A DNA stretch of 7,030 nt from an uncultured Anaerobutyricum sp. (GCA_934317185.1 CAKREJ010000088.1:1-7030), one strand, 5' to 3'; counted from the first letter of the stretch, positions 1 to 5,797 are shown. Translations and numbers: made by a program. The notes: generated from the sequence alone by a model not told the origin.

Positions 1-1
1 G

Positions 2-67
2 GTTGTAAGGAAGCTTGCAGCCGGGATTTTTTATTTTGGAGAAAAGGTGGAAGACTGTATTCCATAG
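2..67 (+). CDS. possible C-terminal tail of an upstream gene (partial)
   Basis: The second forward frame is open from the left edge and stops at a TAG at 65-67. It encodes about 21 residues that begin VVRKLAAGIFYFGEK and end in CIP. Of the three forward frames it reads most like protein, but the stretch is too short to place in a family. It may be the end of a gene outside the window. A promoter lies between it and the binding-protein gene, so the two need not share a transcript. Low confidence. Confidence 0.3.
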   Translation, partial: VVRKLAAGIFYFGEKVEDCIP

Positions 68-104
68 AAAGATTTGGGAGAGGCAGGAGTAGCCGTAATA
101 TATT

Positions 105-133
105 TTCACGATAAATAAGAAACGGCATATACT
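105..133 (+). promoter_or_regulatory. predicted SigA-type promoter of the binding-protein gene
   Basis: A -35-like TTCACG (105-110, 4 of 6 consensus bases) is followed by a 17-base spacer and a -10 TATACT (128-133, 5 of 6). Transcription would start near 140, leaving a leader of about 25 nt that carries an AGAGGAG ribosome site at 147-153. The match was made by eye. Confidence 0.5.
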
Positions 134-164
134 GTTGTAAAATAAAAGAGGAGAAGAAGCAGAC

Positions 165-1163
165 ATGAGAAGATATCTTGTAATATTAATGATGCCATGT
201 TTTGTGATGTTGTTTGGTATCTGTTGTCTGGCAGGGTGTGAGGGGAGCCGCCATCATTTAAAAAAAGTGCGTTTAAATGAGGTGGCACACTCTATTTTTT
301 ATGCCCCACAATATGTAGCGATAGAAAAAGGGTATTTTGAAAAGGAAGGAATCAAATTAGAGCTTACAACAGGCTTTGGTGCAGATAAAACAGCAACAGC
401 GGTAATCAGTGGCGATGCCGATATCGCATTTATGGGACCGGAAGCAACCATATATCAATTTAATCAGGGAAATGCAGATTATCTTATAAACTTTGCTCAG
501 TTAACACAGCGAGCAGGAAACTTCGTCGTAAGCCGTAAAAAAGAAGAAAACTTTAAATGGGAGGATTTAAAAGGTAAAAAAGTCATTGGTGGAAGACCAG
601 GTGGTATGCCAGAAATGGTATTTGAGTATGTTTTGAAAAAGCATGGAATGAATCCGCAAAAAGACATCAATCTTATACAGAATATTGATTTTGCGAATAC
701 ATCCGGAGCATTTGTTTCAGGAAAATCAGATTACACGGTTGAGTTTGAACCGTCAGCTACATTGATTGAAGAACAGGGAGCAGGATATGTTGTTGCTTCA
801 GTTGGAAAAGAAAGCGGGTATGTGCCATATACAGCTTACAGTGTAAAGAAAAGCTATCTTGAATCACATAAAGAATTACTGGAAGCATTTACCCGGGCAA
901 TCGAAAAAGGACAGCAATATGTTAATACACATACACCGAAGGAAATAGCAAAAGTAATCGCACCACAATTTAAAGATACAGATAAAAAAACAATAGAAAA
1001 AATAGTAAAAAGATATGCCGAACAGGACAGTTATAAAGAAAATACAAAATTTGAAAAAGAAAGCTTTGTACTAATCCAAGATATTTTAGAAGAAGCAGGG
1101 GAACTGGAAAAACGTGTAGATTATGAAACATTAGTCACAACAGAATTTTCAGAAAAAGACTAA
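165..1163 (+). CDS. ABC transporter substrate-binding lipoprotein, NMT1/SsuA-like
   Basis: This 332-residue protein is the extracellular solute receptor of an ABC importer. Residues 1-25 form a lipoprotein signal peptide: two Arg, a hydrophobic core and the lipobox LAGC, with lipidated Cys25, so the mature protein should be anchored on the outer face of the membrane. Residues from about 36 to 250 fit the NMT1/THI5-like and SsuA/TauA fold, with AHSIFYAPQYVAIEKGYFEKEG at 41-62, then a SGDADIAFMGPEA segment (82-94) typical of the ligand-cleft region, and LKGKKVIGGRPGG (135-147). The C-terminal third is Lys/Glu rich. Relatives bind sulfonates, taurine, nitrate, pyrimidine (HMP) thiamin precursors or riboflavin, and the substrate cannot be read from sequence. 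The start is supported by AGAGGAG 11 bases upstream. No permease or ATPase gene lies in the window. The next gene is convergent, so partners must be upstream or elsewhere. Confidence 0.88.
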   Translation: MRRYLVILMMPCFVMLFGICCLAGCEGSRHHLKKVRLNEVAHSIFYAPQYVAIEKGYFEKEGIKLELTTGFGADKTATAVISGDADIAFMGPEATIYQFNQGNADYLINFAQLTQRAGNFVVSRKKEENFKWEDLKGKKVIGGRPGGMPEMVFEYVLKKHGMNPQKDINLIQNIDFANTSGAFVSGKSDYTVEFEPSATLIEEQGAGYVVASVGKESGYVPYTAYSVKKSYLESHKELLEAFTRAIEKGQQYVNTHTPKEIAKVIAPQFKDTDKKTIEKIVKRYAEQDSYKENTKFEKESFVLIQDILEEAGELEKRVDYETLVTTEFSEKD

Positions 1164-1336
1164 TTTGCTTCCGGAGCCAATAAACAGAAAAATAAAAAAA
1201 TAAATACCAGTAAAATGTGACCTCGGAGCCAGTATTGAATGCAAGCTTTTTGGCGAGCATTCAACACTTGGCGACTACTGTCACATTTTACTGGTATTTA
1301 TTTTTTTGTTTTTCGTCGTTTTTCCCGCAAATTAGT
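1159..1336. repeat. large intergenic quasi-palindrome, probable bidirectional terminator
   Basis: Nearly the whole gap between two convergent genes folds on itself. A perfect 28-bp inverted repeat pairs 1194-1221 with 1280-1307 (inner part CCAGTAAAATGTGAC / GTCACATTTTACTGG). After one G-T wobble (1193/1308) it continues for 6 bp to 1187/1314. An inner stem pairs GCCAGTATTGAATGC (1229-1243) with GCATTCAACACTTGGC (1257-1272), with one mismatch and one bulged T. Separate 10-bp tips pair 1159-1168 with 1327-1336 and include both stop codons. The outer stem is A-rich on its left and T-rich on its right, so a transcript from either side would end in a U-rich strand. That suits termination for both genes, although the size is far above a usual terminator and could mark a dispersed palindromic element. 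Confidence 0.85.
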
Positions 1337-2111
1337 ACTGTAATAATTTTCTTGATCTTTGAATGAGTGCGGGATCATCGGAGCTATTTAAAAAGATAAC
1401 GCTGCCTTTGTGGTTTTGGTCTGTCTGCTTTAAGTTAGCAACGGTCAGACGGCGAAGTAACTCCTTGGCAGTACCGTAGCCGCCATCAAAGATAGTAACG
1501 GATGGACCGGCAATCTTTTGGATGGTGTCTTTTAAGAAAGGATAATGAGTACAGCCAAGCACAATGCCGGTGATACCTTTATCTTTGTAGGGATCAAGCA
1601 GGTTATGAAGAAAGTGTTCAAGTTGTTCCCCGGTTAAGATGCCCTGCTCGACAAATTCCATCAGACCAGGACAAGGCAGAGGATAAATATTAGCCTGTTT
1701 ATCATAAAGGCTTTCTAATTTATGAAATTTTTCTTCACGTAATGTCATAGGGGTAGCCATAACAACGACGTTTGCGTGTTCGCAGGCAAGTACCGCAGGT
1801 TTGATTGCCGGTTCTACGCCGACTAAAGGTAAGTCGGGATACATATCTCTTAAAATGCGTACAGCAGCACTGGTGGCAGTGTTACAGGCAACAGCAACGG
1901 CTTTTGCGTGTTTTTCCTTAACGAGGTAGGTAATATGTTCAATCGTAAGAGCACGAACCTCTTCGAGTGTTTTTGTTCCGTAAGGGGCGTGTTTGGAATC
2001 CCCATAATAAATAAAATCTTCATTTGGCATTAGTTTTATCATTTCTCTTAACACGCTGATGCCACCCATGCCGGAATCAAATACGGCAATAGGATCGGAT
2101 AGTTGGTTCAT
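1332..2111 (-). CDS. murI: glutamate racemase
   Basis: This 259-residue enzyme interconverts L- and D-glutamate without a cofactor, supplying D-Glu for peptidoglycan in the cytoplasm. It has the family hallmarks in order: FDSGMGG (11-17), with Asp12-Ser13 at the active site; YYGDSKHAPYG (35-45); the first catalytic Cys76 in ACNTAT; GVEPAIKPA (98-106); and the second catalytic Cys187 in GCTHYP. Length is normal for MurI. The start is the ATG at 2111-2109, because AGGAGGA lies 11 bases upstream (2123-2129 on the minus strand). The reading frame extends to a TTG at 2153, but that codon lies next to the predicted -10 box, upstream of any likely transcript start, so it is rejected. The gene has its own promoter at 2156-2184, diverges from the phosphodiesterase gene, and ends inside the tip of the intergenic palindrome. 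Confidence 0.96.
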   Translation of the reverse strand: MNQLSDPIAVFDSGMGGISVLREMIKLMPNEDFIYYGDSKHAPYGTKTLEEVRALTIEHITYLVKEKHAKAVAVACNTATSAAVRILRDMYPDLPLVGVEPAIKPAVLACEHANVVVMATPMTLREEKFHKLESLYDKQANIYPLPCPGLMEFVEQGILTGEQLEHFLHNLLDPYKDKGITGIVLGCTHYPFLKDTIQKIAGPSVTIFDGGYGTAKELLRRLTVANLKQTDQNHKGSVIFLNSSDDPALIQRSRKLLQY

Positions 2112-2155
2112 ATAGTCTATGTTCCTCCTGAGTAAATTTTCGTTGATCTTCAAAT

Positions 2156-2184
2156 AGTATAGTTTCTTTTCTTTGTGAAATCAA
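2156..2184 (-). promoter_or_regulatory. predicted SigA-type promoter of murI
   Basis: On the minus strand a TTGATT -35 box (2184-2179) and a TATACT -10 box (2161-2156) are separated by exactly 17 bases. The expected transcript start is near 2149, giving a leader of about 38 nt with an AGGAGGA site ahead of the ATG at 2111. Identified by eye. Confidence 0.65.
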
Positions 2185-2224
2185 GTAGATTGTGTATAAA
2201 CACAGGCTAATTTGTACATTTTCG

Positions 2225-2253
2225 TTGAAAGGTGGCGAGGGATGTGGTATCAT
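2225..2253 (+). promoter_or_regulatory. predicted promoter of the phosphodiesterase-kinase-rSAM unit
   Basis: TTGAAA (2225-2230, 5 of 6) and TATCAT (2248-2253, 5 of 6) are 17 bases apart. A TGG directly before the -10 (2245-2247) makes it an extended -10 promoter. A perfect TATAAT also occurs at 2279-2284 but has no convincing -35; it could be a second start. The promoter diverges from that of murI, with the two -35 boxes about 40 bases apart. Confidence 0.65.
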
Positions 2254-2320
2254 TTAATTCGCTTTAATGAAAATAGACTATAATATAGAAAGAAAACGTT
2301 AAACAAGATTAGAGGGAAGG

Positions 2321-2827
2321 ATGGCAAGTATGGGACAAAAGTACCTGGTGGTTAGTGATAATCATGGAAATATGTCGAATCTGGAATATGTTATTGAAAG
2401 ATTTCGTGGAAAGATTGAAGGTCTCATTCACTGTGGAGATATGGAAATTCCGCCAGAGATGTTAGAAGAGCTGGCAGGCTGTCCGGTGTATATGGCGGCT
2501 GGAAATTGTGATTATAATTTCAGCAGAGATAAAGAAGATATTTTTGAATTGGGAGAACATGTGGCATTTGTAACACATGGAGATGCTTATGGAGTAAGCT
2601 GGGGTGAAGAAGAGCTGGTAAGCCGTGCACAGGAGATGGGAGCAGATGTCGTTTTTTACGGACATACGCATTGTCCGGCATATCATGTATATGAGAGTGA
2701 AGGTGTGACGGTCTTCAATCCGGGAAGTATTGCGTTGCCAAGACAGATGACACCACAGGGACCTACATTTTTAATCATAGATCTGGCAAGTGACGGAAGA
2801 ATTACACCAGAATTATATACGTTATAA
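2321..2827 (+). CDS. yfcE: YfcE/MJ0936-type metallophosphoesterase
   Basis: This 168-residue cytoplasmic protein of the calcineurin-like superfamily is expected to hydrolyse phosphodiesters with a two-metal (often Mn) centre. Metal ligands can be assigned: SDNHGN (12-17; Asp13, His15), HCGDME (38-42; Asp40), AAGNCD (59-64; Asn62), FVTHGD (83-88; His86) and YGHTH (113-117; His115, His117), followed by NPGS (133-136). Length matches the small YfcE family. The natural substrate of the family is poorly defined. Two starts are possible: ATG 2321, with AGAGGG only 4 bases upstream, or ATG 2330, giving MGQKYLVVSDNHG, with GGAAGG 9 bases upstream. The second resembles the usual family N-terminus. The next gene follows after 64 bases with no clear terminator or promoter between, so co-transcription is likely. 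Confidence 0.92.
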   Translation: MASMGQKYLVVSDNHGNMSNLEYVIERFRGKIEGLIHCGDMEIPPEMLEELAGCPVYMAAGNCDYNFSRDKEDIFELGEHVAFVTHGDAYGVSWGEEELVSRAQEMGADVVFYGHTHCPAYHVYESEGVTVFNPGSIALPRQMTPQGPTFLIIDLASDGRITPELYTL

Positions 2828-2891
2828 ACAGATGCTTTTAAAAGAACCGGCTAGTATGGAGTAAAACATATGGCAGGAGGTTGGAGGAAAT

Positions 2892-3713
2892 ATGAAGCGA
2901 CAGAAAAGGGTAGCGGTAATTAATGATGTGACAGGATTTGGCAGATGTTCTGCCGCTGTGGCACAGCCGATTATTTCTGCGATGAAGATACAGTGTTGTG
3001 TAATGCCGACAGCGATTTTGTCTGTGCACACAGGATTTCCGAACTATTTTTTACAGGATTATACGCCATATCTTGAGATGTATATGAATAGTTGGGAACA
3101 AACAGGTATTGAATTTGATGGTATTACAACAGGGTTTATTGGCTCTAAGGAACAGATTGGATTGGTTGTCGAGTTTTTTAAAAGGTTTAAAAAAGAGAAT
3201 ACATTGGCGGTGGTCGATCCGGTAATGGGGGATTATGGGAAGCTTTATTCTTCTTATACAGATGATATGTGTCAGGAGATGAAGAAGCTTCTTCCTTACG
3301 CAGATGTGCTTACCCCGAATCTTACAGAGGCCTGCCGTATTCTTGATCTGGATTATCATAAGGTAGATTTATCAGAAGAAGGTTTGGAAGCAATATGTGA
3401 AGCCTTAAGTGAAATGGGGCCGGACAGAATTGTGATTACAGGACTACAGCAGGGCGATTTGATATTTAATTATATTTATGAGAAAAATAAAATTTCTGAA
3501 CTGTTATCTACCAGAAAAATCGGTGGTGACCGTTCAGGAACAGGGGATGTATTTTCTTCAATTGTAACAGGTGCATTAATCCAGGGGCAGGATTTTAAAA
3601 CAGCGGTAAAAAGAGCGGTTGCATTTCTTGATAAGGCAATTGCTTATACAGCACAGATGGAATTACCGTGGAATTACGGAATATGTTTTGAAGAATATTT
3701 AGAGGAGATTTAG
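2892..3713 (+). CDS. pdxK: pyridoxal/pyridoxamine kinase (ribokinase superfamily)
   Basis: This 273-residue protein phosphorylates vitamin B6 vitamers at the 5' hydroxyl using ATP, in the salvage route to pyridoxal phosphate. Visible family elements are: the N-terminal substrate strand INDVTGFGRCS (10-20); the PTAILSVHTGFP segment (39-50); VVDPVMGDYGKLY (107-119), the sugar/vitamer and ATP loop; LTPNLTEA (140-147); and GGDRSGTGDVFSS (211-223), which contains the anion hole and the catalytic Asp219. The fold is shared with HMP kinase (ThiD), but the overall pattern fits the PdxK/PdxY group of Firmicutes pyridoxamine kinases; the symbol is given for activity, not proven orthology. A double Shine-Dalgarno, AGGAGG at 2875-2880 and GGAGGA at 2883-2888, precedes the ATG. 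The stop codon is two bases from the next start, implying translational coupling with the radical SAM gene. Confidence 0.92.
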   Translation: MKRQKRVAVINDVTGFGRCSAAVAQPIISAMKIQCCVMPTAILSVHTGFPNYFLQDYTPYLEMYMNSWEQTGIEFDGITTGFIGSKEQIGLVVEFFKRFKKENTLAVVDPVMGDYGKLYSSYTDDMCQEMKKLLPYADVLTPNLTEACRILDLDYHKVDLSEEGLEAICEALSEMGPDRIVITGLQQGDLIFNYIYEKNKISELLSTRKIGGDRSGTGDVFSSIVTGALIQGQDFKTAVKRAVAFLDKAIAYTAQMELPWNYGICFEEYLEEI

Positions 3714-3715
3714 AA

Positions 3716-4384
3716 ATGATTTTATATACAGTGAAAAATGGTATTTACTATAATTTAGAAGATTTTAAAGAAGATTTATCAGATCTTGGACAGAACGGTT
3801 TTCCTAATAAGATTTATATTAATATGACAAATAGATGTTCCTGTTCCTGTACATTTTGTTTGAGAAGCTTAAAGGAGTTTAATGAGCATAATAGTTTATG
3901 GCTTAAAGAGGAACCTTCGGTAGAACTGGTAGAAGAACTGTTTTCTAAATATGACTGGTCTCATGTTGCAGAGATTATTTTCTGTGGCTTTGGTGAGCCT
4001 ACGATGCGTTTTGATGATGTAGTAAAAGTAGGACAGTGGTTAAAGAGCATTCATCCGGATATTCCACTGCGTATTAACACAAATGGTCTTTCAGATCTTG
4101 TCTTTGGAGAACCAACGGCAAGTCGTCTTGCAGGATGTTTTGATACGGTTTCTATCAGTCTGAATTCTTCTAATGCACAGAAATACCTTGATGTAACAAG
4201 GAATCGTTTTGGACTGGCTTCTTATGACGCAATGTTAAGTTTTGCAAAAGCTTGCCAGCGTTATGTGCCAAATGTAGTCATGACAGTTGTAGATGTTATT
4301 GGTGAGGAAGAAGTTGCAGCTTGCCAGAAAGTTTGTGATTCACATGGACTGAAGCTTCGCGTACGCCCTTATGAGGCAAATTAA
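3716..4384 (+). CDS. small radical SAM protein, TatD-associated type
   Basis: This 222-residue radical SAM protein carries a 4Fe-4S cluster motif CX3CX2C at Cys41, Cys45 and Cys48 (NRCSCSCTFCLR), with an extra Cys43 inside it. It also has CGFGEPT (90-96; the GEP variant of the SAM-binding GGE motif), RINTNG (119-124), VSISLN (145-150) and a closing RVRPY (215-219). The NMTNRC, LWLKEEP, FCGFGEPTMR and NRFG blocks are those I know from the TatD-linked radical SAM family, whose reaction is unknown. Length is full for that family and no SPASM or other extra cluster domain is present. AGAGGAG at 3701-3707 lies 8 bases before the ATG, inside the end of the kinase gene. No tatD gene lies in the window; the partner is the B6 kinase. 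A dispersed repeat begins almost directly after the stop. Confidence 0.88.
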   Translation: MILYTVKNGIYYNLEDFKEDLSDLGQNGFPNKIYINMTNRCSCSCTFCLRSLKEFNEHNSLWLKEEPSVELVEELFSKYDWSHVAEIIFCGFGEPTMRFDDVVKVGQWLKSIHPDIPLRINTNGLSDLVFGEPTASRLAGCFDTVSISLNSSNAQKYLDVTRNRFGLASYDAMLSFAKACQRYVPNVVMTVVDVIGEEEVAACQKVCDSHGLKLRVRPYEAN

Positions 4385-4388
4385 TATC

Positions 4389-4439
4389 AGATGAGAGAGC
4401 TTTCCATCTCGCAGCAGGAATGTCCCGATATTCTTGAAC
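4389..4439 (+). repeat. hairpin-pair repeat module, copy A
   Basis: Two small hairpins stand in tandem just after the rSAM stop. The first pairs AGATG (4389-4393) with CATCT (4405-4409), extended by GAG/TTC past a bulged A. The second pairs CAGGAATG (4415-4422) with TATTCTTG (4429-4436) around a 6-base loop. The stretch 4405-4439 matches 5711-5745 at 29 of 35 positions, so this is one copy of a dispersed element. Confidence 0.75.
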
Positions 4440-4441
4440 TT

Positions 4442-4472
4442 AAATATTTGAGCAGGCTTGAATATTTTTTTT
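4442..4472 (+). terminator. intrinsic terminator after the kinase-rSAM unit
   Basis: AAATATTTGAG (4442-4452) pairs with CTTGAATATTT (4457-4467) over 11 bp with two G-U pairs around a CAGG loop. It is followed directly by, and partly overlaps, a run of 8 T (4465-4472). The stem is AU-rich but the shape is that of an intrinsic terminator. It would end the transcript that starts near 2260. Confidence 0.7.
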
Positions 4473-4485
4473 GAAAATAGCAGAG

Positions 4486-4515
4486 AATACCTCCGATAAA
4501 AGGAGGTATTTTTTT
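4486..4515 (+). promoter_or_regulatory. terminator-like hairpin that contains the ldh ribosome site
   Basis: AATACCTCC (4486-4494) pairs perfectly with GGAGGTATT (4502-4510) around the 7-base loop GATAAAA. A run of 7 T (4509-4515) then reaches the ldh ATG at 4516. The right arm is the ldh Shine-Dalgarno (AGGAGG, 4501-4506). The structure can therefore act as an intrinsic terminator, as a lid on the ribosome site, or both. Confidence 0.7.
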
Positions 4516-5460
4516 ATGGAAAAGGCAGATAAAAGAAAGGTTGTTTTAGTTGGAACCGGAATGGTAGGAATGAGTTATGCTTATGCACTTTTAAACCAGA
4601 ATTTATGTGATGAGCTTGTTTTAATTGATATTAATAAAAAAAAGGCAGAAGGCGAAGCGATGGATTTGAATCACGGAGTTGCATTTAGTGGCGGAAATAT
4701 GGAAATATATGCAGGAGAATATACAGATTGTCATGATGCAGACTTAATCGTTCTTACGGCAGGACTTCCACAAAAAGAAGGAGAGAGCAGACTTAAGCTT
4801 TTAAAGGAAAACAGGAAAATATTTGAGAATGTTCTTCGGTCTGTATTAGAAAGTGGGTTTCAAGGTATTTTTCTTGTGGCAACAAATCCGGTAGATATTA
4901 TGACAAGAATTGTATATGAGATTAGTGGATTTCCGGCAGAAAAAGTAATTGGTACGGGTACGGCTCTTGATACAGCAAGACTTCGTTATCTTCTTGGGGA
5001 AAAATTCATGATAGATCCGAGAAATATGCATGCTTATGTCATGGGAGAACACGGAGACAGTGAGTTTGTTCCGTGGAGTCAGGCTATGATGGCAACAAAA
5101 TCAATTTTTGATTTATGTGGGGAAACAAAGGGATGTCATTTTCAGGAGTTACTTGAATTGGAAGAAGAAGTACGAATGGCAGCATACAAAATTATCGAGG
5201 CTAAAAAAGCAACATACTATGGAATTGGTATGGCAATGGCACGAATTACAAAGGCAATCTTTGGAAATGAGAACAGTGTTCTTACAGTGTCTGCATATTT
5301 GCAGGGAGAATATGGAGAAAAGGGAATTTATATAGGTATTCCATGTATTGTAAGCCGAAAGGGAGTACAGCGAGTCATAGAACTTGCATTAAGTGGTGAG
5401 GAAAAGAAAAGATTGCATTCTTCCTGTGAAACATTGGAAAATACCTATCGGGAAATTTAA
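4516..5460 (+). CDS. ldh: L-lactate dehydrogenase (NAD-dependent)
   Basis: This 314-residue enzyme reduces pyruvate to L-lactate and regenerates NAD in fermentation; it is a cytoplasmic tetramer in the family. It has the Rossmann motif VGTGMVG (12-18), the NAD-selecting Asp in LIDINKKK, Gln86 in LPQKEGESR (pyruvate over oxaloacetate, so LDH rather than malate dehydrogenase), mobile-loop Arg92, the NPVD block (124-127), Asp152 and Arg155 in LDTARLR, proton-relay His179 in GEHGDSE, and KATYYGIGMAMARI (231-244). Arg157 and His172 occupy the positions that bind fructose-1,6-bisphosphate in allosteric bacterial LDHs, so FBP activation is likely. The ATG at 4516 is chosen because AGGAGG ends 9 bases upstream and MEKADKRKVVLVGTG is the usual N-terminus; an in-frame TTG at 4471 sits in the preceding T run and is rejected. 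I see no obvious promoter between the upstream terminator and this start. Confidence 0.96.
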   Translation: MEKADKRKVVLVGTGMVGMSYAYALLNQNLCDELVLIDINKKKAEGEAMDLNHGVAFSGGNMEIYAGEYTDCHDADLIVLTAGLPQKEGESRLKLLKENRKIFENVLRSVLESGFQGIFLVATNPVDIMTRIVYEISGFPAEKVIGTGTALDTARLRYLLGEKFMIDPRNMHAYVMGEHGDSEFVPWSQAMMATKSIFDLCGETKGCHFQELLELEEEVRMAAYKIIEAKKATYYGIGMAMARITKAIFGNENSVLTVSAYLQGEYGEKGIYIGIPCIVSRKGVQRVIELALSGEEKKRLHSSCETLENTYREI

Positions 5461-5561
5461 CTGTAAAAATAAGAAAGGCATGTTGTTAAGTGTCGTTTAT
5501 ATACAAGGATACAATGTATTTTGTGATTGAAATTTGTTGAAAATTGGTGTCGCTTTGGATG

Positions 5562-5590
5562 GTTACAAAATATAAAAAATATGCTATACT
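5562..5590 (+). promoter_or_regulatory. extended -10 promoter upstream of the PHP-yerC unit
   Basis: GTTACA (5562-5567, 4 of 6) and TATACT (5585-5590, 5 of 6) are 17 bases apart. TGC at 5582-5584 directly before the -10 makes it an extended -10 promoter. Transcription would begin near 5597 and run through a leader of about 300 nt before the PHP start at 5898. In the rest of 5461-5561, after the ldh stop, I see no gene and no convincing terminator. Confidence 0.65.
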
Positions 5591-5679
5591 ATGAAACTGT
5601 GATGATTTATTGCATTAGTGTATGAATGAGATTCCGGTTTTTTGGGAACTGACAATATCATAAGGATATCATATGCACA

Positions 5680-5797
5680 GCGAGAAGTATGTCATGCATT
5701 GCATGACGTGCATCTCGCAGCAAGAATGCCGGAACATTCTTGAACATGTGTTGCATGACGTACTTCTCGCAGCAAGAATGTTTTGGTATTCTTTGGC
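5680..5797 (+). repeat. hairpin-pair repeat module, copies B1 and B2, in the PHP leader
   Basis: Two copies of the module seen at 4389-4439 lie head to tail. TGCATGACGTGCATCTCGC (5700-5718) and TGCATGACGTACTTCTCGC (5752-5770) differ at two bases and both continue with AGCAAGAATG, a 52-base period. Hairpins CAAGAATG/CATTCTTG (5721-5728/5735-5742) and AAGAATG/TATTCTT (5774-5780/5787-5793) each close a 6-base loop. The arm GCGAGAAGTATGTCATGCA (5680-5698) can pair with either of the two 19-mers. GTCATGCA-T-TGCATGAC (5691-5707) is a perfect palindrome around one base. The block lies inside the untranslated leader of the next gene. Confidence 0.85.

Noticed and set aside
2112..2153. N-terminal extension of murI to TTG at 2153
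   Set aside because: The codon is next to the predicted -10 box, and AGGAGGA sits exactly upstream of the ATG at 2111.
2191..2204. Near-palindrome TGTGTATAAACACA between the divergent promoters
   Set aside because: Only the 5-bp ends are symmetrical and there is no second copy in the window; too weak to call an operator.
4471..4515. N-terminal extension of ldh from TTG at 4471
   Set aside because: The TTG lies in the terminator T run without a ribosome site, and the frame would translate through the hairpin; ATG 4516 has AGGAGG at good spacing and the standard N-terminus.
5108..5335. 75-residue open frame inside ldh
   Set aside because: It lies wholly inside a well-supported gene in another frame and resembles no known protein; a shadow frame.
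5480..5505. Rex operator-like TTGTTAA after ldh
   Set aside because: Only the left half-site is present; no TTAACAA half at the required 4-base spacing.
5622..5663. 13-codon leader peptide frame MNEIPVFWELTIS in the PHP leader
   Set aside because: No ribosome site, no run of regulatory codons and no terminator/antiterminator pair that it could control.
5680..5797. CRISPR-like array
   Set aside because: Only two direct copies with a 52-base period, internal inverted symmetry and hairpins in the would-be spacers; no third copy in tandem and no cas genes.
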